Shown here: piece by piece, positions 24,926 through 32,504 of the stretch
Layout of the letters: each line of letters starts with the position of its first letter
Numbering within the stretch: the first letter of the stretch is position 1
Assembly: GCA_035369845.1 (NCBI GenBank)
Contig: DAOOVD010000006.1
Span: forward strand, 4,016 to 68,015
DNA length: 64,000 nucleotides
DNA from: DAOOVD01 sp035369845
GTDB lineage: Bacteria > Bacillota > Desulfotomaculia > Desulfotomaculales > Pelotomaculaceae
Reading direction: 5' to 3'
The notes under the pieces: generated by a model
The model's input: the letters and a program-made list of their open reading frames with translations, nothing else
Databases searched by the model: none
Told to the model about the DNA's origin: nothing
Made by a program: the position numbers and the translations under genes

Positions 24926-25088
24926 ATAGCACCTCTCCATGCTGTATTTTTTTTATTATCTGACGGTATTTTAAATTTATGTAACGGTTTTCGCCGCCTG
25001 GCCGTTGCCGCTGCAAAAAACAATCCGGAATAAAATTCTGCATGCGGGGTACCAATATATCTGCAAAAAATTGTGAGGAGGGTTACCG

Positions 25089-25295
25089 GTGACAGTAGCT
25101 TCGCAGGTAAAACAAACGCTTGCCAGCCTGAAGAGCGCCCAGGCGAACCTGGAGTCCTTTGCTCTCCAGACCCAGAACCAGCAGGCGAAACAGCTTTTTA
25201 CCAACGCCGCGATGCAGGCAAAGGCCATTGTCGATTCACTGGAGCCGAGGGTCAGCCAGCTCGAGAACGAAGAGCCCCAGTACAAAGGTTTTTAA
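25089..25295 (+). CDS. DUF1657 protein, copy 1
   Basis: This 68-aa helical protein begins VASQVKQTLASLKSAQANLE and ends EEPQYKGF, the DUF1657 pattern. GTG 25089 follows GAGGAGGG. DUF1657 genes are found almost only in spoVA-type operons of spore formers, in particular the mobile spoVA-2 operon linked with high heat resistance of spores. It heads the plus-strand operon that runs to 28815. A second copy lies 38 bases further on. Confidence 0.9.
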   Translation: MTVASQVKQTLASLKSAQANLESFALQTQNQQAKQLFTNAAMQAKAIVDSLEPRVSQLENEEPQYKGF

Positions 25296-25333
25296 ACCGC
25301 CGGAATAATTTCGGGGCAGAGGTGCAGGCAGGT

Positions 25334-25540
25334 ATGACCGTGGGAGCGCAGGTCAAACAGACTCTGGCCGGCCTTAAAGGTGCGCGGGCCGCCCTGGAGA
25401 ACTTCGTTGCGGTTGAAGAAAACCCGGAGGCGAAGGCCGTCTTGAGCCGCAATCTGCACAAGGTCGGCCGCGTCATCGCGGATATGGAAAAAAGGCTGGC
25501 TGTCTTGGAATTTGAGGAACCGCAGTATAAAGGCTTCTAG
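25334..25540 (+). CDS. DUF1657 protein, copy 2
   Basis: This 68-aa protein is a tandem paralogue of the preceding gene: it shares QVKQTLAGLK at the start and EEPQYKGF at the end, with divergent helices between. ATG 25334 has a weak site (AGAGGTG) upstream. Both copies keep exactly the same length. A third DUF1657-like segment forms the tail of the next gene. Confidence 0.88.
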   Translation: MTVGAQVKQTLAGLKGARAALENFVAVEENPEAKAVLSRNLHKVGRVIADMEKRLAVLEFEEPQYKGF

Positions 25541-25563
25541 CATTTTTAGAAGGAGAAATCCGA

Positions 25564-26424
25564 ATGCCCGATTGGTTTAGCGTCTTGCTCCGTTCCGCCG
25601 GCTTGTTCGCACTCACCCTGTTTCTTGCCCGTCTGATCGGGAAAAGGCAAACTGCCCGGATGACCTTTTTCGATCTGGTGACCTGCATGGTCATCGGGGT
25701 GACGGCCGCCGTCATTTCTTTGAACCTGGCCGGAAACCCGGCCGATGGATTGATTGTCCTGGCGGTTTGGACCCTGTTCCCGGCGCTGATTTATGTTTTG
25801 GCTATGAAATTCAAAGCCGTAAGGGACATCGTTCAGGGCAAGGAAACGGTCCTGATCAACCACGGCAAGGTTCTGGAAGACAAATTGCTGGAAGCCCGTC
25901 TTACGCCTGAAGATTTGTTGAGCCAGTTGCGCCGGAAAAACGTATTCAATTTTGCCGATGTGGAGTTTGCCGTGCTCGAACCCGGCGGAGACGTAAGCGT
26001 GCTTCTCAAAAAGGACAGGCGGCCCCTCACCGCCAGGGCGGCGGGTTTAAGCGCCGGTCAGGAAAGCGCGCCCCAGACGGTTATGCTTGACGGGATCATT
26101 ATGGACGAACCGCTCGCGGCTATGGGACTGAACCGGGGCTGGCTGCATGCCGAACTGGAAAAGGCCGGGGTGGCGCCTGAAAACGTCTTTATCGCCCAGG
26201 TGGATTCCGCGGGGCAGCTGTACCTCGACCTGTTCGACGACGCTGTGCAGGCGCCCAAACCCAAAGTCAAGGAGCTGACTTTCGCCACTCTGAAAAAATG
26301 CCAGGCCGACTGCGAACTGTACGCTTTGAGCACAAAGCAGCCGGAGGCGAAAAAGATGTACGGGAAATCGGTGGAGACGCTTTCGGAAGTGATCCGGGAA
26401 CTGGAGCCGTTGCTGAAGAGGTAA
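25564..26424 (+). CDS. DUF421 membrane protein with C-terminal DUF1657-like domain
   Basis: This 286-aa protein has three N-terminal membrane helices (FALTLFLARLIGKRQ marks the DUF421 start), a soluble DUF421 domain (VLINHGKVLEDKL, DLLSQLRRKN) and an extra C-terminal segment from about residue 235. That segment (LTFATLKKCQADCELYALS...) aligns with the stand-alone DUF1657 proteins upstream. This fusion is known from spoVA-2-type operons. It lies 23 bases after DUF1657 copy 2. Role: probably at the spore inner membrane; mechanism unknown. Confidence 0.88.
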   Translation: MPDWFSVLLRSAGLFALTLFLARLIGKRQTARMTFFDLVTCMVIGVTAAVISLNLAGNPADGLIVLAVWTLFPALIYVLAMKFKAVRDIVQGKETVLINHGKVLEDKLLEARLTPEDLLSQLRRKNVFNFADVEFAVLEPGGDVSVLLKKDRRPLTARAAGLSAGQESAPQTVMLDGIIMDEPLAAMGLNRGWLHAELEKAGVAPENVFIAQVDSAGQLYLDLFDDAVQAPKPKVKELTFATLKKCQADCELYALSTKQPEAKKMYGKSVETLSEVIRELEPLLKR

Positions 26425-26437
26425 GGGGTGTGTAAAA

Positions 26438-26917
26438 CTGTCCAACAAGAAGAAGAAGAAACTGACTCCGGCGCAGCAGCAGTACCATTCCTTTTCTAAA
26501 GCGAGGGAGCCCCGGCGGCCGGTTCTGCTGAATGTCGCCAGGGCGTTTTTGGCGGGGGGGGCGATCTGCCTGCTCGGCCAATTCATTCAGGATTTTTTTC
26601 TCTGGAATTTCAATTTTACGGAAAAGACGGCGGGAGACCCGACAGTCGCCGTATTGATTCTGCTCTCGACGGCCCTTACCGCCGCAGGGGTGTATGATCA
26701 TATCGCCCAGTGGGCCGGCGCCGGAACGGCAGTGCCGGTAACCGGGTTCGCCAATTCCATCGCTTCGGCGGCCATCGAACACCGGAGCGAGGGATATGTG
26801 CTCGGGGTGGGGGCGAGTATGTTTCAGCTGGCGGGTTCGGTAATTGTTTTCGGTGTTTTTGCAGCCTTTCTGGTCGCCCTCGTCAAAACGGCGTCGGCGC
26901 TGCTGGGAGGGGCCTAG
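26438..26917 (+). CDS. spoVAC: stage V sporulation protein AC, apparent CTG start
   Basis: The 159-aa frame contains the SpoVAC N terminus (KKLTPAQQQYHSFSKAREP), then GGAICLLGQFIQDFF, a second span (VAVLILLSTALTAAGVYD), AGAGTAVPVTGFANSI and a final span. SpoVAC is a mechanosensitive-type channel component for dipicolinic acid movement in spores. No ATG, GTG or TTG precedes the conserved N terminus in frame: the frame opens after a stop at 26414, and CTG 26438 sits seven bases after AGGGGTG. A TTG at 26549 would delete the conserved first 37 residues. A CTG start is therefore most likely. Confidence 0.88.
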   Translation: MSNKKKKKLTPAQQQYHSFSKAREPRRPVLLNVARAFLAGGAICLLGQFIQDFFLWNFNFTEKTAGDPTVAVLILLSTALTAAGVYDHIAQWAGAGTAVPVTGFANSIASAAIEHRSEGYVLGVGASMFQLAGSVIVFGVFAAFLVALVKTASALLGGA

Positions 26918-26918
26918 C

Positions 26919-27938
26919 ATGCAGCACGGACGTCAAACCTGGGTTTTCCCCGGCAGGCCCGTCATATTGTCCGCGGCGGCCGTCGGAGGACCTTTTGAGG
27001 CCAGGGGGCCACTGGCCGGGGATTTCGACATCCTGCACGGCGATTTGTGGCTGGGCCAGGACAGTTATGAAAAAGCGGAAAAGAAGATGCTGGAAGAGGC
27101 GTGTGAACTGGCGATAAAGAAGGCCGGTTTGCAGAAACAGGATATTCAGTTCTTTCTCAGCGGGGACCTGATGAATCAGATCATTTCCAGCAGCTTTGCC
27201 GCCAGAACTCTGGCGGTGCCCTACCTGGGCCTTTACGGGGCCTGTTCCAGTTCGATGGAGACTCTGGCCCTGGGTTCCCTGATAGTGGAAAGCCGGTCCG
27301 GCAAATATGTCCTCTGCGGTACCGTAAGCCACAACGCGACTGCCGAAAAACAGTACAGGTACCCCACTGAATACGGCTCCCAAAAGCCCCCTACCGCCCA
27401 GTGGACGGTGACCGGCGCCGGCGCGGCCGTCCTGGGCTCCGGGGGAGAAGGCCCCCGGGTTGTTTCGGCCACCGTAGGCAGGGTGGTGGATATGGGCGTG
27501 TCAGACCCTTTCAACATGGGCAGCGCCATGGCTCCGGCGGCTGTGGACACCATTGAGGCCCATTTCAGGGACCTGCGGATTTCTCCCGCCGATTACGATT
27601 TGATCGCCACCGGGGACCTGGGCAGGGTGGGCCGTGAGATTGCCGGAGACCTGCTGAAGAAGCACGGTCTGGAGATTCCGGAAGGAAAATTCATAGACTG
27701 CGGCCTGCTCATTTACAGCGAGGACCAGCCGGTGATGGCGGGCGGCAGCGGCTGCGGCTGCTCGGCCACCGTCGTCTACGGACACATATTGAACAGAATC
27801 AAAAAGGGAGAACTGAAGAAGGTTTTGATTGTCGCCACCGGAGCTCTCCTGTCCCCCCTCTCCTACCAGCAGAAGGAGAGCATTCCCTGCATTGCTCACG
27901 CCGTTTCCATTGAGGCGGACAGTCATAACCCGGTTTGA
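26919..27938 (+). CDS. spoVAD: stage V sporulation protein AD
   Basis: This 339-aa thiolase-fold protein binds dipicolinic acid in spores. It shows QTWVFPGRPVILSAAAVGGP at the N terminus, DLWLGQDSYEKAEKKML, GACSSSMETLALG, SHNATAEKQYRYP and SYQQKESIPCIAHAVSIE at the end, all SpoVAD hallmarks. ATG 26919 follows GGGAGGGG and comes one base after the spoVAC stop. It acts on the inner spore membrane with SpoVAC and SpoVAE. Confidence 0.96.
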   Translation: MQHGRQTWVFPGRPVILSAAAVGGPFEARGPLAGDFDILHGDLWLGQDSYEKAEKKMLEEACELAIKKAGLQKQDIQFFLSGDLMNQIISSSFAARTLAVPYLGLYGACSSSMETLALGSLIVESRSGKYVLCGTVSHNATAEKQYRYPTEYGSQKPPTAQWTVTGAGAAVLGSGGEGPRVVSATVGRVVDMGVSDPFNMGSAMAPAAVDTIEAHFRDLRISPADYDLIATGDLGRVGREIAGDLLKKHGLEIPEGKFIDCGLLIYSEDQPVMAGGSGCGCSATVVYGHILNRIKKGELKKVLIVATGALLSPLSYQQKESIPCIAHAVSIEADSHNPV

Positions 27939-27987
27939 GGCCGCGGCCATTGCGGTCATTCGGCGTAACCGGCGGAGGTGGATTTTT

Positions 27988-28341
27988 GTGGAAGCTTATT
28001 TTTGGGCTTTTGTGGTCGGCGGGCTTATTTGCGTTGTCGGTCAACTGCTGATGGATGTAGGCAGGTTTACGCCGGCCCATACCATGAGTATTCTTGTGGT
28101 GTCGGGCGCCGTCCTGGGCGGTTTGGGCCTGTACGATCCCCTGATTGATTTTGCCGGCGCCGGCGCCACCGTCCCCATAACCAGTTTCGGGAACGCCCTG
28201 GTGCGCGGAGCGATGGCTGAAGCCGAGCAGGTGGGAATGATCGGCATCCTCACCGGGATTTTTGAAATTACCAGCGCGGGGATATCGGCGGCCATCATTT
28301 TCGGTTTTCTCGCCTCGCTGCTTTTCAAGCCGAGGGGATAG
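27988..28341 (+). CDS. spoVAE: stage V sporulation protein AE (SpoVAEb)
   Basis: This 117-aa membrane protein has three to four spans, beginning AYFWAFVVGGLICVVGQ, with AGAGATVPITSFGNAL in the middle, a motif shared with SpoVAC (AGAGTAVPVTGFANSI). GTG 27988 is seven bases after GGAGGTG; a longer upstream frame overlaps spoVAD and is spurious. It completes the SpoVAC-AD-AE dipicolinate channel set. Confidence 0.93.
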   Translation: MEAYFWAFVVGGLICVVGQLLMDVGRFTPAHTMSILVVSGAVLGGLGLYDPLIDFAGAGATVPITSFGNALVRGAMAEAEQVGMIGILTGIFEITSAGISAAIIFGFLASLLFKPRG

Positions 28342-28356
28342 AGGAAGGGTGATACC

Positions 28357-28815
28357 GTGAAAGCCGTCCTGAAAGTCGTTGTTCTGTCTCTCGTCCTGCT
28401 GGCGGCGGCAGGTTGCGGCACGCTCGGCTCCGCCTTGAAGAAGCCGCAGCCGGACCAGCAACTGAGCCGGGACGAAAAACAGATCCAGGTTGATTTGGGG
28501 CTGGCCGAAAGAGCCAAAAGTGCGGCCGCAACCGTCAAAGGAGTCAGGGAGAGCGCCGCGGTGGCGCTCGGCGGGGACATTTCCGTCGCCATAAAAGTGA
28601 GCGGCTTTGACAGGCTGCGCTTGAAGCGGATTAAGGCGGAGGTTCACGACAGGGTGAAGGAATTGAACAAAGACTGCAATGTGCACGTAACGACCGACAA
28701 AAAAATTTTCAAGCAGTTGCGGCAGGTAGAGGAGCAGATAAAAGAGCCGCGGGAGAAATCGCTGACGGACATCCAAAAGAAGGTCGAAAAAATCAATAAG
28801 GATATTCAGGGCTGA
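28357..28815 (+). CDS. YhcN/YlaJ-type sporulation lipoprotein
   Basis: This 152-aa protein has a lipoprotein signal (LVLLAAAGCG, lipid-modified Cys at about residue 20). The mature part resembles YhcN/YlaJ spore lipoproteins: AERAKSAAATVKGV near 46, IKVSGFDRLRLKRIK, VHVTTDKK, and a charged helical tail. GTG 28357 is 15 bases after spoVAE. It ends the operon, since a terminator follows. Location: spore inner membrane; function unknown. Confidence 0.82.
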   Translation: MKAVLKVVVLSLVLLAAAGCGTLGSALKKPQPDQQLSRDEKQIQVDLGLAERAKSAAATVKGVRESAAVALGGDISVAIKVSGFDRLRLKRIKAEVHDRVKELNKDCNVHVTTDKKIFKQLRQVEEQIKEPREKSLTDIQKKVEKINKDIQG

Positions 28816-28822
28816 AAAAGTC

Positions 28823-28856
28823 AGTCCTCAACCCGTGGAAGGCTGAGGACTTTTTC
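28823..28856 (+). terminator. intrinsic terminator of the spoVA-type operon
   Basis: An 8-bp stem (AGTCCTCA 28823-28830 with TGAGGACT 28844-28851) is followed by a T run. Flanking A and T tracts allow it to act for the convergent crotonase gene as well. Confidence 0.75.
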
Positions 28857-28880
28857 GCCGTCATTCAATAAGAGTAAAGG

Positions 28881-29672
28881 TCAACAACCCTTGAAAACCG
28901 CTTTCCGTTTGGTCAAAAAAGCTTCTAAGCCTTCTTGATAGTCACTGGTTAGTGAAGATTTAAGTACATTCCGCCGCTCGATCTCTAATTGGCGCTCCAA
29001 AAGAGTTAAGAACGCGTGATTTAAATTGACCTTCCCAGCGGCAAACGACCGGGTTGCCCCTGCGGCCAGCTGCTCAGCCCATTGTCTTGTAGCTTCCATA
29101 AGCCTGTCATGTTCTACAACCTTGTGAACCAGTCCCATGGCAAGTGCCTGTTCAGCATCATAAACGGGATCCAGGAAAATCATCTCGCTGGTCCTGGCAA
29201 AACCCACCATCAGGCCGAGAAACAAAGTGCTGCCCGAATCGGGCGTCAGACCCAGGCTTGTAAAAGCAAGTTTGAATTTCGCCAGCGCGGAAGCAATTCT
29301 CAGGTCGCAGGCGAGCGCCAGCGAAATGCCCGCTCCGCCGGTAGCCCCGTTTATGGCTGCCAAAACCGGCTTGGGCATTTTTCTGATATCCAGAATCACC
29401 CTGTGAAAGACGTCCAGGAGCTGGCGAATAGGCTTGTCCGGTTCGGTACCGGCGTATTCCTCAAAAGATTTGATGTCGCCTCCCGAGCAGAAAGATTTGC
29501 CGTTTCCGGTCAGTACAACAACACGGATTTCCCGGTCCTTTTCACAGATTTCCAGCGCTTTGGCCATGTCTTCGGCAATGCCTAAATTCAAAGCGTTGAA
29601 GCTGCCGGGCCTGTTTAAAAGGATCGTTGCTATGGGGCCTTCCTTGGTAAAAATAATATCCTTGAAACTCAT
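28881..29672 (-). CDS. enoyl-CoA hydratase/isomerase family protein
   Basis: This 263-aa crotonase has NRPGSFNALN near residue 19, the first oxyanion-hole segment CSGGDIKSF near 65, and the second, NGATGGAGISLALACD, near 107. The usual catalytic Glu positions are not clearly matched (PDSGST follows LGL), so hydration is not assured; isomerase or hydrolase chemistry is possible. It lies downstream of a MarR gene on the same strand, with MarR-like half-sites in the 142-base gap. No other beta-oxidation gene is nearby. Confidence 0.85.
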   Translation of the reverse strand: MSFKDIIFTKEGPIATILLNRPGSFNALNLGIAEDMAKALEICEKDREIRVVVLTGNGKSFCSGGDIKSFEEYAGTEPDKPIRQLLDVFHRVILDIRKMPKPVLAAINGATGGAGISLALACDLRIASALAKFKLAFTSLGLTPDSGSTLFLGLMVGFARTSEMIFLDPVYDAEQALAMGLVHKVVEHDRLMEATRQWAEQLAAGATRSFAAGKVNLNHAFLTLLERQLEIERRNVLKSSLTSDYQEGLEAFLTKRKAVFKGC

Positions 29673-29768
29673 TTTTCACCCCTCCTTTTTAATTTCAGAA
29701 TATTTCTAACTATTAATTCACAGAACACCTCCTTTTTACAGGTTTTTCAATATTTATTTTACTGCAGA

Positions 29769-29799
29769 TTGTTTATACAAAGATAATACGCATACAAAC
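29769..29799. promoter_or_regulatory. possible MarR operator upstream of the crotonase gene
   Basis: TTGTTTATACAAA (29769-29781) and CATACAAAC (29791-29799) carry the TACAAA half-site seen in the perfect palindrome upstream of the MarR gene (30288-30299). They lie about 100 bases upstream of the crotonase start. Confidence 0.4.
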
Positions 29800-29814
29800 A
29801 AACGGTTCAAAAAA

Positions 29815-30255
29815 TTATTCTATTTGTTTGGAAAGCTGATCAAGGACTTTCAGAAAAATCTCAAAATCTTCCCTGGAAAACTTCTCTTTAACCTCGCGAT
29901 CGAACTTTTTGGCTATGTTTATTAATTCCGGCCCTTCCTTTTTGGCCTTCTCGGTTAAAAAGATGAGCAGGGACCGGCGATCGTCCGGGTCGTCCCTCCT
30001 TTCAACAAGTCCGCTGTGTTCCATCCGGTCTAAAATGCCGGTGAGAGTGGAGCCGTCTATGTTGGCGCATTTGGCCAGATCTTTAAACTTTGCTCCGTCG
30101 TTTTCCCAAAGCGTGTTCAAAACATAAAACTGTGACGCAGTAATATCATGGGAAGCCAGTTTGCTTTCATAGTAACGTTTTATATTTCGCACTGCTCTGT
30201 TTAATTTAAAACAAACGAACTCTGTAGGGCCGCAACCGTTAGTTTCTTTTTTCAT
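29815..30255 (-). CDS. MarR-family transcriptional regulator
   Basis: This 146-aa protein has the MarR winged helix-turn-helix: ITASQFYVLNTLWEN, the recognition region IDGSTLTGILDRMEHSGLV, and the wing DPDDRRSLLIFLT. It probably represses itself and the crotonase gene downstream until an aromatic or acyl-CoA ligand binds. A 12-base perfect palindrome lies 33 bases upstream of its start. The N terminus (CGPTEFVCF) holds two Cys that could be redox-sensitive, but this is speculative. Confidence 0.92.
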   Translation of the reverse strand: MKKETNGCGPTEFVCFKLNRAVRNIKRYYESKLASHDITASQFYVLNTLWENDGAKFKDLAKCANIDGSTLTGILDRMEHSGLVERRDDPDDRRSLLIFLTEKAKKEGPELINIAKKFDREVKEKFSREDFEIFLKVLDQLSKQIE

Positions 30256-30287
30256 AGAAAACGTCCTTTTTGATTTTATAAAAATTA

Positions 30288-30299
30288 TTTGTATACAAA
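30288..30299. promoter_or_regulatory. perfect palindrome, likely MarR autoregulatory operator
   Basis: TTTGTATACAAA is a perfect 12-base palindrome, 33 bases upstream of the divergently read marR start codon. Size and position fit a MarR dimer site. Related half-sites recur at 29769-29799. Confidence 0.55.
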
Positions 30300-30358
30300 C
30301 ATTTTATATGAAACTCAGGTTTAAATCAATATTTCCAGATCTTTTTTGGGGGGGCAAC

Positions 30359-31330
30359 TCAGCGGCCGTGCAGGGTCGGCAGGCCTTCGGCAGCGGCCGT
30401 ATTTTTTTCGCCCGCGGCGACTGCCTTACTGGAGCCGGCCCTTTCGTAATAGGCGGCCAGGGCGGGAACCTGCACAATTTCCCGCTCCGGATAGCGCAGG
30501 GCGGTCAACTTGCCTCCCATAACGCAGCCCTGGTCGATGTTTATGGTGTTGTTGATAAATTTCGCTTCGGGAACCGGAGTGTGGCCGTAAACGATCAGCG
30601 CGTTTCCTCTGTATTCACCGGCCCAGTCCCGCTGTACCGGCAGGCCTTCATCCGTCACCTCCCCGGTGGCGTCGCCGAACAGACAGAAGTTTCTCACCCG
30701 CCCGTTCACCTTGCCGATCATCTCTTCTTTAATCCCGCCGTGGAGTGTTTCCAGCTCGCCGCAGCAGCCGTGGATGTCCCCGATGATGTCAAAGGGGCCG
30801 GGCAGAGAGACCACGTGGTTCAAGATTTCTATTTTGAATGCGGGATCATTCAGGTTTTCCTCCGAGAGGACCTGCACCTGGTCAAACCCCTCGTCCCCGG
30901 CAACTTTCAACGTGTGCCGGAGCATTTTCTGCATCCTGGCGATAACCGGGAGGATCACCCGGCGGTCCCGCCCCTTGTTCTGCAGCATGCACACTTCTTC
31001 CGGGATGTTGAATATCAGCAGGGCTACATGGAAACCGTGCTTTCTCCCCATGTTCAGAAGTCTGGTGCGCGCCCGGCGGGTAACGGCTGTTGAATCGGCC
31101 GCCGTAAAGCGGCCGAGGGACAGGCGGCGCTCTATGATGTGGTAGAAAAGCTTGAAAGCTTCCTTTGAGGCGCCGATACTGGCTTCAGAGTCGCTGACCA
31201 GCAGGCGGCACTTGTCCGAAGAAACTGTCTCCGTATCCTTGAAAAAACGGGAGGCAAAGGTGGACTTACCGCAGCCCGGCGGCCCGCACAAGACCAGGAG
31301 GGTGGTTCTGGGCAGCGAAATGCTTCCCAT
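30359..31330 (-). CDS. shortened polynucleotide kinase-phosphatase (Pnkp) relative
   Basis: This 323-aa protein starts at ATG 31330 behind GGAGGC. The N-terminal half is a P-loop kinase (CGPPGCGKSTFA near residue 15, ADSTAVTRRAR, QNKGRDRR). The C-terminal half is the metallophosphatase of bacterial Pnkp, with FDIIGDIHGC, then directly HGGIKEEM, GDATGE, YGHTPVPE and NIDQGC. The phosphatase motifs GDxVDRGP and GNHE, which lie between GDIHGC and the HxGxKEEM segment in full-length Pnkp, are missing. It looks like an in-frame internal deletion of roughly 100 residues near plus-strand 30740-30745. The ligase domain is also absent. Kinase activity is plausible; phosphatase activity is doubtful. Confidence 0.75.
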   Translation of the reverse strand: MGSISLPRTTLLVLCGPPGCGKSTFASRFFKDTETVSSDKCRLLVSDSEASIGASKEAFKLFYHIIERRLSLGRFTAADSTAVTRRARTRLLNMGRKHGFHVALLIFNIPEEVCMLQNKGRDRRVILPVIARMQKMLRHTLKVAGDEGFDQVQVLSEENLNDPAFKIEILNHVVSLPGPFDIIGDIHGCCGELETLHGGIKEEMIGKVNGRVRNFCLFGDATGEVTDEGLPVQRDWAGEYRGNALIVYGHTPVPEAKFINNTINIDQGCVMGGKLTALRYPEREIVQVPALAAYYERAGSSKAVAAGEKNTAAAEGLPTLHGR

Positions 31331-31644
31331 TTTTATGCCTCCGTGAATGAAATAAATTTTCACAAAACATGTGCGTTTTTACAGTTTGCTCTGACGGTCT
31401 TTGGTTTATTCCAGGCGGCGGAACTTTATCCGTTCCGTCCCCCGATTCAGGGCCGGCCGGGCAGGCCTGCCCGCGCCGCCGGCGCCCGGTCCCGCTTGCG
31501 CGGAACTGTTCAAAGCCGTTGCCGCTCCTGCGGTTGCAAACCAAAAGTTGCTACGTTTATCGCAGCGGCAATGTCTTGCCGGTTCCGGTCGTGTCAGGCA
31601 ACAAACCGCCTGGCGAGGCGGTTTGTGTGCGGCAGGAATTATTC
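31331..31644. other. 314-base gap between minus-strand genes, with a strong hairpin
   Basis: No convincing coding frame is present. A perfect 11-bp stem with a 4-base loop (ACAAACCGCCT at 31601-31611 with 31616-31626) lies just past the stop of the upstream minus-strand gene and may end its transcript, though only a weak T run follows on that strand. The rest is GC-rich and unstructured to the eye. Confidence 0.5.
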
Positions 31645-32154
31645 TTATTTCCCGTCCTTTTTCTTCTCGGAGAAGGGCATTGTGCCGGGGCTTACCGGGC
31701 AGGGGGCGCCGCCGATGGCCGGGCAGGGAGCGCCGGGTCTGACGCCGGGGCAGGTCACGCCGGGAGAAACCGGGCAGGCGAAGCCGGGTCCGAATCCCAT
31801 GCCGGGTCCCGCGCCCGCACCCGGTCCCGGTCCGAGTCCCATGCCGGGGCTTACCGGGCAGGGAGCGCCGGGCCCCGGGCAGGTGACGCTGGCGGCAAAC
31901 GGGCAGACAGCTCCGGGACGCGCCGCCGGACAGGTGTTTCCAGGTCCGGGAAGGGGTACGGCCTCAGTCCGGTAAGCGGCAAGAACCGTATTCCAGAACA
32001 TGACTTCCCCAATTTCATCCTTCATACAAAGCAGGATTATCTGACGGGTGCATTCGTCCGGGGCCGCATCCGCCAGCCTGGAAAGGCGCCTTATCTGCAT
32101 GAGTTCGATGCAGATTACCCTGTAAATTAAAGGAAGAGCCGCACTTGCGTTCAT
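31645..32154 (-). CDS. Cys-Pro/Gly-Pro-rich low-complexity protein
   Basis: This 169-aa protein starts at ATG 32154 behind GGAGGT. The first 65 residues form a helical domain (LIYRVICIELMQIRRLSRLAD...DEIGEVMFWNTVL). The rest is low complexity: Cys-Pro occurs eight times, the hexamer CPVSPG three times, with Gly-Pro and Gly-Ala runs and a Lys-rich end. Such sequences suggest a cross-linkable surface or spore-coat protein. The helical head loosely resembles ferritin-like small proteins of Clostridia. It follows the 110-aa gene by 17 bases. No known function. Confidence 0.65.
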   Translation of the reverse strand: MNASAALPLIYRVICIELMQIRRLSRLADAAPDECTRQIILLCMKDEIGEVMFWNTVLAAYRTEAVPLPGPGNTCPAARPGAVCPFAASVTCPGPGAPCPVSPGMGLGPGPGAGAGPGMGFGPGFACPVSPGVTCPGVRPGAPCPAIGGAPCPVSPGTMPFSEKKKDGK

Positions 32155-32171
32155 TTTCAATACCTCCACGA

Positions 32172-32504
32172 TTATTTTGATTCATCCTGTTTCTTTTCTT
32201 TTTCACTTACCCCGAAGAAGCCGGGAACTCCGGGCGGGTCGACGGGGGGCGCGGTGAATGCCCCCGATATCATCCTGAGCAGATCGGCGGTCCGAAGTTC
32301 CTGTCCGGCCTTGTTCATGATTATGCACTTAAGCTGTTCCGACGGTATGCACTGCGCTATCTGCTCATAAAGGGCGGCTTCCATCTGTTCGCCTTCTATA
32401 AGCCTTGCCAGGGTTGCCTGGGGATCGGGGCAGCCTATTATGCCGTCCATATCGCCCATCATTACTCCAGCCGTTCCCGGTATACTCTCTTTCTTGATCT
32501 CCAT
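32172..32504 (-). CDS. 110-aa hypothetical protein with helical core
   Basis: The ATG at 32504 follows GGGAGGACC. Residues about 30-85 form two amphipathic helices (ATLARLIEGEQMEAALYEQIAQ, LKCIIMNKAGQELRTADLLRM) that recall the helical head of the neighbouring Cys-Pro-rich protein and the ferritin-like/rubrerythrin-like helical pairs. The tail is Pro-rich, then Lys/Glu-rich. Both genes form a two-gene operon. Function unknown; a spore-associated role is a guess. Confidence 0.65.
   Translation of the reverse strand: MEIKKESIPGTAGVMMGDMDGIIGCPDPQATLARLIEGEQMEAALYEQIAQCIPSEQLKCIIMNKAGQELRTADLLRMISGAFTAPPVDPPGVPGFFGVSEKEKKQDESK

Noticed and set aside
25025..25060. Possible sigma-G promoter ahead of the DUF1657 operon (GAATA and CAATATA)
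   Set aside because: Spacing is 20 bases, longer than the usual 17-18, so the match is not convincing even though forespore expression is expected.
31369..32130. Plus-strand Gly/Arg/Ser-rich frame of 253 codons
   Set aside because: It is the reverse of the Cys-Pro-rich minus-strand gene, which has a proper ribosome site and a non-repetitive N-terminal domain.
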